Below the pieces are notes generated by a model. The model ran no database searches, was not told the DNA's origin, and saw only the letters and a list, made by a program, of their open reading frames with translations. 64,000 nt of DNA from Lunularia cruciata (taxonomy: Eukaryota; Streptophyta; Marchantiopsida; Lunulariales; Lunulariaceae), in the NCBI GenBank assembly GCA_948567375.1, contig OX419756.1, forward strand, positions 18,419,001 through 18,483,000, written 5' to 3'. Below are positions 33,927 through 43,252 of this stretch, piece after piece (within the stretch, counting starts at the first letter, position 1; each line of letters opens with the position of its first letter). The position numbers and the translations under genes are program-made.

Positions 33927-36328
33927 TGTCACGAGGATCGGTTGGTCTCGGGAGTGCGCCAGGCACATGGCTACTTGCGCTCAGACTGCTAGGCTTGTCA
34001 ACTATTCAAAGCCCTTTGTAATCAGATGCTCTTTCTACTTGCCCGGCTGGCAGTCCTTCTTGCTAGAGCAGCTTGCTACCAATCTTTCTAAACGTTGGCT
34101 CATGGTTAGTGGCTTCTTGGATTGGCTTCATTGGCGCAATCGTATTCTTCAAGCTTCATTGCTAATGTTAAAGTTTTGTCCATGTTAAGTTGTGTTCAAT
34201 GGGCTGTGATGTAATTTCCTTTAACAAGTCACAGTCTATGGCCAGGTTCAGATAATCATGATCAAGTCAGTGACAGGTCTTGGAAATGCGGCTCGACTAA
34301 GACGGAGAGCTTCGAGACTGGAGTCCTCTCATTTATACTATTCACGGACTAAAGATTCACATTCATCAAGGACGTATAAATTTATCGTAATCCCAAGCCT
34401 TGCAGTTAAAAATTTTTGAGGGGAACCTAAGTAGCATCAAACAATACAATGACCGACTAAAATCTTCAACGGCAAAGCATGTACACGAAGGAGGAGAACT
34501 AAGCAAGTTTTACATCCTAACCCTTACAATTCTTAGCCCTCAATTCTGTTGTGGCTCCGTCTGAGATTTTCTCCAAGTCTGTTCTCTGGTTGATAGGTTC
34601 TCATTCCACTTTTCCCTTATTCTTGTCCCGCAACTAATCACTTCCTTCTCTGGGATTTCCAGAAAACTCTTTGTTATGTCATTCTCATGAAAAAAAACTG
34701 CTCACACCTTTCTTGAAAACAAGTCACTTCCTGCCCTTCTTGAAAGCTTTCACATTCTTGTCTCAAAAATCTCCACATGGGAAATTCTTTGTTCCTTCAA
34801 TTCCTGCTTCCCAACTCTGCTCTTCTCTCAAAATCCTGCAAACTTCTCCTTTGAAAAGCTCCTCTCACAAAATTCCACTGTCAGCCCTTCATCTTTCTCT
34901 TGAAACTCCTCCTGTCATTTCCCATCAACTGTCAGCCCTCCGTTTCTCTCCAAAATCCTGCCAACTTCTCCTTAAAAAACTCCTCTAGCATTTCCCGAAA
35001 GAACCCTATTGTCATTTCTCAAAAGCCCTCTGTTTCTCTCACAAATTCCTGCAAACTTCTCACTCAAAAAAATCCACTGGCATTTCCCAAAAGAACCCTA
35101 CTGTCATTTCCCAAAAAGCCCTATGTTTCTCTCAAAAATTCCTGCAAACTTCTCTCTTGAAAACTCCTCTGCCCTTTCTCAAAAACCCTACTGTTTGTCC
35201 TTCATCTTTCTTTTGGAACTCCTCCTGTCATTTCCCATCAACTTCACTAAAAACATTGCTGCCTCAAAACTGAACTCTTTGTTACCTCACAAAATTCCAC
35301 TATCAGCCTTTCATCTTTCTCTCGAAACTCCTCCTGTCATTTCCCATCAATTGTCAGCCCTTCATTTCTCTCCAAACTCTTGCCAACTTCTCCTTCAAAA
35401 ACTCCTCTGGCATTTCCCAAAAGAACCCTACTGTCATTTCCCGAAAGCCCTTTGTTCAGCCCTTCATCTTTCTCTCAAAACTCTTGCAAAACTTCTCCTT
35501 TGAAACTCCTATGTCATTTCCCAAAAAGCACTCTGTTCAGCCCTTCATCTTTCTCTCGAAATTTCACACTGTCAGAACTCAACTCCCACAAACTTCTCCT
35601 TCAAAAAACTCTGTCATTTCCCAAAAACCCTATGTTCAGCCCTTCATCTTTCTCAAAAATCCTGCAAACCTCTCCTTCCAAAAACTCTGTCATTTCCCGA
35701 AAACCCTCTGTTCAGCCCTTCATCTTTCTCAAAAATCCTGCAAACCTCTCCTTCGAAAAACTCCTCTCACAAAATTCCATTGTCAGCCCTTCATCTTTCT
35801 CTCAAAACTCCTCCTCTCATTTCCCATCAACTGTCAGCCCTTTGTTTCTCTCCAAACTCCTGCCAACTTCTCCTTCAAAAACTCCTCTAGCATTTCCCGA
35901 AAGAACCCTACTGTCATTTCCCAAAAGCCCTCTGTTCAGCCCTTCATCTTTTTTCTTTTTTTCAAAAATTCACACTGTCAGAACTCAATTCCTGAAACTC
36001 TCATTGCTCACTCCTCTTCTCCAAAATTCTCCTTCTCTGAAAAATCCTTAATCAGCCCTTCTTCATCTTCCCCAAAATTCTTGAGACCCCAATAACATAG
36101 TAATCCTCCAACGGTTAAGTGACAAGCCAAATACCCTAAGCTTATGTAACATTAAAAAAAATCCACCATTCGATTTCCTCCCTTCCTTAACACAAGAGAA
36201 AGTCCTTGAGCTTATAGGAAAACAAAGCAACTACCGGTTTTACCATAACATAAACCCTTGAGTTCACTAACATGAAAACTCACACCAAATGGCACCAATA
36301 CTATGTGTAGATTATTTTCCCGACGACA
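33927..36328 (+). repeat. LTR-like insert, type III, 2402 bp
   Basis: Runs from TGTCACGAGGATCGG to CCCGACGACA, with GCAG (33923-33926) and GCGG (36329-36332) on either side. Removing it restores RT of the type II element. It has TG...CA ends, no coding region, a possible promoter region near 34330 (TTTATACTATTC) and a CT-rich repeat block, which together fit a solo LTR. A diverged relative of its first 500 bp lies at 56791-57583. Confidence 0.65.
34661..36080 (+). repeat. CT-rich minisatellite inside the type III insert
   Basis: About 1.4 kb of tandemly repeated, pyrimidine-rich units of variable length with recurring phrases such as CAGCCCTTCATCTTTCTC, TGTCATTTCCCAAAAG and CAAACTTCTCCTT. 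Open frames here (for example 35009-35503 and 35380-36051) are a by-product of the repeat, which lacks stop codons. Confidence 0.85.
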
Positions 36329-38204
36329 GCGGTGCTTGCTGCACCCCTTACAAAGCTTCTGAAGAAGTCTAAAGACTACATGTGGGAAGCAAGTCAAGAA
36401 GAAGCTTTCCAGGTATTGAAGAAGAAATTGGTTGAAGCACTAGTTATGAGGACCCCAAATTGGGATGCCCCTTTTCACATATATGTGGATACTTTGTCCA
36501 TGGCAATTGGAGTAATCTTGAGTCAGAAGGACAACAAGAAGAAGGATTACCCTATCTATTACGCTAGTCGACAACTTTGTGTTTCAAAAAAGAACTATTC
36601 AACGACCGAAAGAGAAGCACTCGGAATGGTGTATGCATGCAAGAAATTTTGCCACTACTTGCTGGGATACAAGTTTGTCTTCTATGTTGACCATTACATA
36701 TTGCAACATTTGGTCAAGAAGGCAGATTTGTCTGGGTAAATTGCAAGATGGATCTTGTTGTTACAAGAATTCACATATACTGTACAAGTACAGAAGGGAG
36801 CTTTGCATTTGAATGCAAACTTCCTGTCTAGGTTGGAAACTCAAGACCAAGAATGGGAGATCGACAATCAATTCCCTAATGTTGAGTTATATTATTTGAC
36901 AACAATGCAAAGTAGGAGGTATGCAGCCAAATATCACTATTTGCCTACTCTCTAGTGTCCTAAAGGACTGGACCTGGAGCAGAGGGTATTCTTTCATAGG
37001 AAAATGGGGCCGTATCAGCTGAAACACAACATTCTATTCAAGATGGGCAAAGACAAAGTACTTTGGTGATGCTTCGAGTCATACAAAGTTAGAGGCATAA
37101 TTGAGTCTTTACACTCCAAAGCTATGAAGGAGGACACTATGCCTTGAAGAATACTGTAAAGAAGATTCTTTCCTTGGGGTACTGGTGGCCTACAATGTAC
37201 AAAGACACGCATGCCCATATCTGAAACTATGACGCTTGTCAGAGAACGAGAAAGCTGATGGCTAGTTCCCAATGGCCTTTGAGACCAATTTTACTATTGG
37301 CCCCATTTGAGAAATGGGGAATTGATTTTGTGGGACTGATACAACCAATAACCCAAGTCACAAGAAAATGCAACATTTTGGTTTGCACTGACTATGCTAC
37401 CAAGATGGTCGAAGCTGAAGCAACTCGCAGAGATGATGCAGATACAATGGTAGAATTTTTCTTTTGAATGATCATCTCTCGATATGGAGGTCCTCTGGAA
37501 TTGATCAATGATAGAGGGACACATTTCTTGAACTCTTTGATAGAGACGTTAACTAAATACTTTCAGATTAAACATCAAAAGACAACTCCTTATAATCCAA
37601 AAGCAAATGGCTTAACAGAAAAGGCAAATGGGTTACTTTGCAAAATTCTGAATAAGGTGACTATCAATTATGCCTATGATTGGGATACAAAGTTACCAGC
37701 CACGTTGTAGGCATATTGAACGATAGAAAAGATCACAACCAAACAAACTCCATACTTCTTGACATACGGCTTGCACCCTATACTACCCGTTGAATTTGAA
37801 GTCCCGACATATCGGATTCTTTGCAAGGAATGGTTGTCGAAAGAAGAAAGTCAAGATCTCTAGATCCATCAACTCATGTGGCTAGAAGAGAAAAGAGACG
37901 ATGCAATGAAAACCACAAAAGAAGTACAAGAATAGAGGAAAGTTAGGCACAATAAGCATATCAAGCCTGTGATTGTTTGCAAAGGAGATTTGGTTTTGTT
38001 ATGTGACAATCATAGAATATTTTTTCTAGGCAAACTGCATTTAAGATGGATAGGTCCCTATCAAGTTCATAATCTTTATGACAATGGGTCCATTCAACTT
38101 GTAGACTTGGAAGGGCAACCATTTGCCACTCAAGTGAATAGGTGGAGAGTTCGGAGATATTGGAACATAGACCCGAGGTCTATGTTCATGGAGATGCTCA
38201 CATT

Positions 38205-38218
38205 TAAGGGAGGGGGTA
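38205..38218 (+). promoter_or_regulatory. polypurine tract of the type II element
   Basis: AAGGGAGGGGGTA lies directly before TGTGGTACCC, the LTR start. The minus copy has the same arrangement (GAGGGAGGGGGTA, inverse of 45109-45122). The tract primes plus-strand synthesis and marks the 3' LTR start. Confidence 0.8.
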
Positions 38219-39075
38219 TGTGGTACCCACATTTTTGTTGTTTACTTATTTTTGAAGGAGAAGTGTACAAAAGAAGTCATATTGCGCCTATATGGCATTA
38301 GAAGGCAAAGAGAGGTATCCTCAAGTTGTAACCCAAGGTAAAGTGACTTCATGTTAGAGGGTGAGGTACTTGGAATTGCCTTGTCAGCATACAACCCAAA
38401 GTAACGAGACTTAATCTTGGGGGTGCTCAACCTAAGGTGAGGATAGTGTAACAACTTTCCTTTGGGGTTGGACATTCAAGAAGGTACCGTGCACAAAAAA
38501 TTGCTGTCATACGAGGAGGAGGGAGAGGGAGGGGGAATTACCAATGACAAGAGCATGCAGGAGGTGTGATTTTTGGTAGAAACTCAGAGTGAAGAAAGAC
38601 AGAGAAGGCGCACCACTATAAGACTTGAGATAGGGATGAATGGATGATGAGTAATTTTCCATTGCCATTAAGAAGTTATCTTTAGGGAGATCATGGAAAG
38701 GGAAGTGTAGTAAGAGACAAGCTGGTGTGTTGAGAGGAACTCAGGAGAGTTAGTCCGGGAATCAATTGGAAGAGTAGCCACCAACCCAGAGTAGAGGAGA
38801 GTAAGATGGGAGGTGGGAAGAAGAACTCTAAGTTTGCAGTGAGAAATCATGCAATTCGGAGATTAGATGTGATTACAAGAATCAAAATCTTGAGCAGGCT
38901 TTAGATCACATTCTTAGCATAAAATTGGAACATTAGCTTTCTAGGTTTCATGATAGAGATCATTGAGAGTAGATGTCTCGATGGCCCCAAGGAAGAAGGG
39001 AAGAGAGGAAATCTGGCTTGATAGATAGAGTTGAATTGGAGATTAGTACTCAAAAGAGAGGCGAGCGTGGAGCAT
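38219..39075 (+). repeat. 3' LTR of the plus type II element, first 857 bp
   Basis: Parallels 22122-23006 closely, including TTGCGCCTATATGGCATTAG and AACAACTTTCCTTTGGGGTT. It contains the first 90 codons of orfX, from an ATG at 38806 (MGGGKKNSKFAVRNHA), with a few stops. It is cut at 39075 by the type I element; the remainder is not found in the window. Confidence 0.8.
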
Positions 39076-39766
39076 TGTAACACCCATTTGTGCATGTGTG
39101 TGGTATTGTGATATTTAGCTTGGTATTACAAGTACTTAAGAGATATTATTTATATAGAGAGAAAGGATGGTTCTATATTAGTCATGGTTAGCTAAATTTA
39201 TTCATAGCTAAGATAGAGGGGACTTACTTTAGAGGAAGTAGAAAAGATGAGCACCACTATTTTGGATTTTAGTGTGTTGACTTGGTATTATTCCTAGGTG
39301 TTTGGCTTTGAGAAAAGAGTTGAGAACTCTTGGGCCCGCAAGCCTTTTTGTTTTTTATTCTTCTTTAGTCCAAGGATAGCCCATGTGAAGGAATCCTTGA
39401 CTTAGTGGTTGGGTCAAGATAAGACCACATGCTTAGGGGAATATGCCTATGTGAATGGATATTCCTTTCTACTTTTTGGCTTTACTTGACTTTTAGTCTA
39501 GTAACTTGAGTTACTACAGTAATTAATAACTTTGGTACATAACTATTTCACAAGTATATAAACAAGGGGTGAGGAGGTATTAATCATCCTTTCATTTGCA
39601 ACTATCTCTATCTCATTGAGTTCTCTAGTGAGCAATGTCTTGAGTCTTGGAGTGTTAGCCTTGGAGGAGTATGATGGAATTGCGGTTCCTTGCCTTCTTA
39701 GTCCATGGTGCACTACCATAATAGCAATCAGAGGTTCATCCTGAGTGAGAGACATGCCGGCTCACA
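39076..39766 (+). repeat. 5' LTR of the plus type I element
   Basis: 691 bp from TGTAACACCC to CCGGCTCACA. Solo or partial copies lie at 14716-15432 (-), 31019-31695 (+), 54517-54627 (-), 57584-58275 (-) and 63972-64000 (-). Confidence 0.9.
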
Positions 39767-39770
39767 TTTT

Positions 39771-39789
39771 TGGTTCCGTTGCCGGGACC
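39771..39789 (+). promoter_or_regulatory. primer binding site, tRNA-Asp type
   Basis: TGGTTCCGTTGCCGGGACC, 4 bp after the LTR, differs at two to three positions from the tRNA-Asp type site used by many plant Ty3/gypsy elements. Confidence 0.75.
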
Positions 39790-40601
39790 TCTCTAAAAGG
39801 CAAGATAATGTTCCGCATTCAATTCTACATTATGCAAAAGGACGCTATGAGAGCTCACTTGGAGAGAACATTAGGAGAGGAGAGGGCTGAACTTATGTTA
39901 GAGAACCAAGATCCATTTGTATACCATGTACTTCAATATGATGTCTTTGAAGTGATTTTGTACATCTTGTACACATGAGAGGATTTGGAGAGATTGTGTG
40001 AGGTGGATTGTAGATTTTGGGGATTAAGGTGATTTTGGGCAAAATGTCAAGTTTGAGATCTAGACTTGAAATTTCTACACATGATAGCTTGGGTGCTCTT
40101 TCAGTTAGCACACTTGGAATTATTGTGAGATCTACTATGCGCATTGGGCTAGAATTTTTGAAAGTTGATAGGGTAAAGTGCTCCCGCAACTGCCTGCTCT
40201 CTGGAAAATTGTACAGAGTCTACCATTTCTTCAATTTTTAGTGGATTGTTGTGAAATTTTTTGTGAAAATTAAATATATTATATCCTTCCTGCTGACCAA
40301 AAAATTAGAGAGAGATAATTCTTCAGCAAGGAGTTATGAGTTTTTGAAGTGAGGGGAGTGGTTTTCAAACCAAATCTGAAATATGTGTGCTGAATAGAAA
40401 GGTGTCTAGGCCAAATTGCTCAATGAAAAGACCTGAAATTTTTCAGGGAGGGTCATGCTAGAGTTAGGATCAGGTGTGAAAATTTTGGAGGACTGTCACA
40501 TACAAGTTGAGAGGTCTGAGTGAACTTGTGAGGAAGGGTCAATTCTACAGAGTGGAGATCTCATGCATGAGGAGTTTGAGAGCAACAAAAAGCATGTTTG
40601 A
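39790..40601 (+). other. type I untranslated leader
   Basis: About 0.8 kb between primer site and the first upstream ORF. No long frame. The corresponding part of the minus copy has been deleted at about 63970. Confidence 0.6.
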
Positions 40602-41096
40602 GTGTTTAGATTCATCTGGGAACATAGAGGGTCATCAAGAATGGAAATTGAGACTATACAAGGTTCCCCAAGGGTTGAGGTGATTTTAGGGGTGGATTTG
40701 AGGAAAAGAGAGTTTATAATAGAATTTGAAGAGAGTGTTGAGAGGATCCAAAAACCTACGCCACTTGGAGGAAAGAGTGAGTCTAAGTGCTTTCTATGTG
40801 GAGAGAAGAGACATAAGGCAAGTTCATGTCCATTGACCTTTGAGAGCAAGAGGTTGAGGGAAAGGAGAGGCTTACTTGACTTGGGGTTGCATGTTGGACC
40901 TTCTTCACCAAGATTGGGAGGGAGAAGATCTAAGACCAAGGAGTTGTGTGAGGTTTGTGGAATTGAAGGACTTCCAAAAGGACATGAGTGTAGTGGAGTA
41001 AAATCACTTTTGGAGACTTTGGTGAAGGATCTTGGAGAGAGTCTTAGTACAGCTACAGAAATACTTCCATCTTCATCAGCTAGTCTTCAAGATTAG
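40602..41096 (+). CDS. type I upstream ORF (ORF0) with zinc knuckle
   Basis: About 157-164 codons that precede gag as a separate frame. It is present and open in both type I copies here. The start is uncertain: a one-base difference near 40670 separates this copy from the minus copy, whose frame has an ATG at 63857. Visible features: GVDLRKREF; a CCHC knuckle CFLCGEKRHKASSC; a basic stretch (RRSKTKE); a second Cys/His cluster CEVCGIEGLPKGHEC; a Ser-rich end. A nucleic-acid binding role is plausible from the knuckle but unproven. Its TAG (41094-41096) lies 2 nt before the next ATG. It is distinct from gag, which has its own knuckle. Confidence 0.6.
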   Translation: MFRFIWEHRGSSRMEIETIQGSPRVEVILGVDLRKREFIIEFEESVERIQKPTPLGGKSESKCFLCGEKRHKASSCPLTFESKRLRERRGLLDLGLHVGPSSPRLGGRRSKTKELCEVCGIEGLPKGHECSGVKSLLETLVKDLGESLSTATEILPSSSASLQD

Positions 41097-41098
41097 TG

Positions 41099-41263
41099 AT
41101 GGAGATAATCTTTCAATTTATGGATAAACTATCCATGAGGGTTCGATTAATATGCACTCTAGGATTTGATGTTGCTATAGAAATCTTGGAGCAACCTGAA
41201 CCTTTTGTGTTCCCTAGGGTGGATTACTCTCAAATGGTATTAGTCATGTACATACTCTATTAG
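41099..41263 (+). CDS. conserved 54-codon small ORF between ORF0 and gag
   Basis: Starts MEIIFQFMDKLSM and ends VLVMYILY. The ATG follows the ORF0 stop in the arrangement TAGTGATG. The minus copy has the same ORF at 63381-63217. The two differ at eight codons: seven silent changes and one Phe/Leu change, and the length is the same. That pattern indicates selection on the protein. The composition is mixed hydrophobic and charged, with no clear membrane segment. Unknown family; it could be a separate peptide or a stretch joined to ORF0 by recoding. Confidence 0.6.
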   Translation: MEIIFQFMDKLSMRVRLICTLGFDVAIEILEQPEPFVFPRVDYSQMVLVMYILY

Positions 41264-41322
41264 TTATGGAGTGAGAGAAAAGAAAAAAAAATTGAGAGAA
41301 AGAAAGATAGTGAGAGGTTAAG

Positions 41323-42315
41323 ATGGGCAAACTTCTGGTTTTCTTTGGCAAGGATGGAGAAGATGTGGAGGCCTTTGTGAGAGACTTCAAGAGAGCTTGC
41401 ATAGGAAACAATGAGAGGAGGAAGAATGAGTGGGCCTCATTATTACCTGATTTCTTTGAGGATGCAGCACTTACATGGTATGAGTCAAAATACCAAAAGA
41501 GAGAGGAGAGAGATGGGAAAGAGGAGTCTTGGGAGACTTTGACCTCAACACTCATTGAGAACTTTCTTCCAGATGAGAGTTATGAGAGATTGATGAGTGA
41601 CATTACCTTTCTCAAACAAGGAGATGGAGAGAAAGTGAGAGTCTATGTGGAAAGAGTGGAAAAGTTAGAGTCTAGATTTTGCATAGTGTTGAAGAAGGGT
41701 GGAGATGATGTGGAGACTACTATGATTGGCATAGGGGCCATGCTCACCAAGAATTTTGTTGGAGGATTGAGACCACAAATTAGAAGCAAGGTGAGATATG
41801 AGAAACCTTCTTCCAAGGTTGAAGCTATCAAGATCACAATTTGTATGGAGGAGAGTTTAGAAGGGGATGAGAGTGATTTGGTGGTGAAGGAGGTTGTGCA
41901 TCCTCCTCAAGGCTACAAGTATGGTGGAACTTCTGATACTTTGGTGGCAAGGGTTGCACCACAAGTAGAAGTTGCTCCAGTTCTTGCACCTCCACCAAAA
42001 GATCCACTTCAAACCATCACAAAACAACTTGCAGATCTCAAGATCAATGTGGTGCAACTATGGGAGAAGAGAGAGGTGGATCAGAATGTAGGGAGAGGGT
42101 GTAAGGGTTATGGAAACTTTCCATATAGAGGAGACCAACCAGCCAACAATTTCAATGATAGAAATTGTTTTGGTTGTGGAGGAAGAGGCCATATCCAAAG
42201 GAATTGCCCAAATTCCACTTACCATGGAAGAAGGGTTATGAGGGAGCCAAAAGAGGGAAAGAGGAAGGTAGTGAAACCCAAGTGGCTCCTAATCCAAAAA
42301 AAGGTAAGAGGATAG
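41323..42315 (+). CDS. type I gag, plus copy, intact frame
   Basis: 330 codons from MGKLLVFFGKDGEDVE. It would form the particle and bind the RNA. Retrotrans_gag core: FVRDFKRACIGN, LTWYESKYQ, LIENFLPDESYERLMS, VRVYVERVEKLESRF and GGLRPQIRSKV. A proline-rich linker (APPPKDP) follows, then a zinc knuckle CFGCGGRGHIQRNC near residue 283. The length is the same as in the minus copy. The last 150 nt overlap the next frame at -1 relative to gag. This is one of few intact frames in the window, which suggests fairly recent insertion. Confidence 0.85.
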   Translation: MGKLLVFFGKDGEDVEAFVRDFKRACIGNNERRKNEWASLLPDFFEDAALTWYESKYQKREERDGKEESWETLTSTLIENFLPDESYERLMSDITFLKQGDGEKVRVYVERVEKLESRFCIVLKKGGDDVETTMIGIGAMLTKNFVGGLRPQIRSKVRYEKPSSKVEAIKITICMEESLEGDESDLVVKEVVHPPQGYKYGGTSDTLVARVAPQVEVAPVLAPPPKDPLQTITKQLADLKINVVQLWEKREVDQNVGRGCKGYGNFPYRGDQPANNFNDRNCFGCGGRGHIQRNCPNSTYHGRRVMREPKEGKRKVVKPKWLLIQKKVRG

Positions 42316-43252
42316 CATCCATAGATGTGGTTGAGAGCAAGTATGAGAAGGGAGAGTGCTCAAACTCCAAGGGTCTTAATTTGGAGCTTTTGGCACAAGA
42401 GAAGAAGAGAGCTCATTTTGCACAGGATGTTCACTCTTCTCAAGGATTGACTCCAAGCAAGGATACTCCTATGTCTACTAGGAGCACTCGCACCTAAACA
42501 CCATCAACAACAAAGACCCCAAGGAAGAAGTTGGGGATGGAGGACTTCTTGATCTCAAAGCAACAATGGAACTACAATGTGTTGGAAGATGTTGGTAGTC
42601 ACAAGGCTAACATCACAGCGGCCCAATTGATTGCTTTGAACCTTACCTTGAGAAAGGAGCTTAGAGGTGGTTTGAGTTCTACAAGGAGCAAGAGGAAGAA
42701 GAAGGAAAAAGCTCCAGTATCAATGGAGGTGGTGGATGCCAAGCCAACACCATGGGAGGCTTGTGAATATGCCTCCAAGATTGATGTGAGAGTGAATGGT
42801 CACACCATCAAGGATGCATTGGTTGATGGAAGATCAACAGTAAATGCCATGTCAGAAAGGCTGATGAAGAAGTTGGGTATGATACCCTCAAGACCTTCAA
42901 CATTGTGGTGAGCATGGGAAACAAGCAACAAGTTTGACCAATAGGGGTGATGGATAAAGTGGTAGTTTCAGTTATGGGAGTTCAAAATCTCATGACTTTC
43001 CAAGTCTTGAAGTATTCAAGCTATGACTTACTTCTTGGGAGGCCATGGTTGAGAGCAACACGCACAACTGATCGATGGCACAAAGGGTACTTGGCCATCA
43101 AACCAAATAGTCATAGTTCCTATGACTAACACCACCAACACTTCAAATTTAGATACACCATCTTTTGATTATTGGGAATTAGATTCTGAAGAAGGAGCTT
43201 CAAGTGTGGACACAAGCATGGAAGAGGAGACTTCCACGGAGGAGGATGAAGC
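42165..43252 (+). pseudogene. type I pol N-terminal part (protease), plus copy
   Basis: Frame -1 to gag; open from before 42165 to 42497, a stop (TAA in the STRT-rich linker), then 42531-42911 with KLGMEDFLISKQQWN, NITAAQLIALN and the retropepsin-like site ALVDGRSTVNAMSERLMKKLG (DGGS in the other copy, Gly changed to Arg here). A frame change near 42912 leads to VVVSVMGVQNLMTFQVLK and LLLGRPWLRA (the conserved C-terminal protease block). The sequence ends in an acidic stretch, MEEETSTEEDEA, at the type II insertion point. Confidence 0.7.

Larger units (their letters stand above)
33285..38205 (+). pseudogene. type II pol (RT, RNase H, integrase), plus copy, interrupted
   Basis: RT begins abruptly at about 33290 (EWVSPIVIVMKKKTGK), after a deletion. 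RT blocks are HHPLPFTNTILDQ, LCNAPTTFQRMMNSIF and the catalytic VLIDDFCVFG near 33645 (YxDD as LIDD). RT breaks at 33926 in YYRRFVLNYAV and resumes at 36329 (LAAPLTKLLKKS) beyond the type III insert. RNase H covers about 36460-36850: IYVDTLSMAIGV, TEREALGMVYACKKF, FYVDHY. The integrase zinc-binding part is damaged near 37100-37240. The core reads EKWGIDFVG, CTDYATKMVEAEAT, INDRGTHFLNS and NPKANGLTEKANGL (DDE), 37310-37640. The C-terminus (37969-38205) has LHLRWIGPYQVHNLYDNG. Many stops and frameshifts. Confidence 0.8.
22122..39075 (+). mobile_element. Ty3/gypsy retrotransposon type II, plus copy, multiply interrupted
   Basis: Order: 5' LTR 22122-30671 (true length about 3.8 kb plus inserts), primer site 30679-30696, gag from 30760, RT, RNase H and integrase to 38205, polypurine tract, 3' LTR from 38219. 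Inserts: an unknown 2.2-kb block (23007-25224), a solo type II LTR on minus (26048-29829), a solo type I LTR (31019-31695) and a type III LTR-like block (33927-36328). The 3' LTR breaks off at 39075, where a type I element begins. About 1.7 kb covering the protease and the start of RT is missing at about 33285 compared with the minus copy at 43-52 kb. Confidence 0.85.

Noticed and set aside
35009-36095. Long overlapping plus-strand open frames of 164-223 codons
   Set aside because: They lie in the CT-rich minisatellite, which lacks stop codons in several frames at once; the peptide is a low-complexity repeat.
42296-42302. A7 run as slippery site for gag-pol frameshifting
   Set aside because: The minus copy has AACAAAG at this place, so the run is not conserved.
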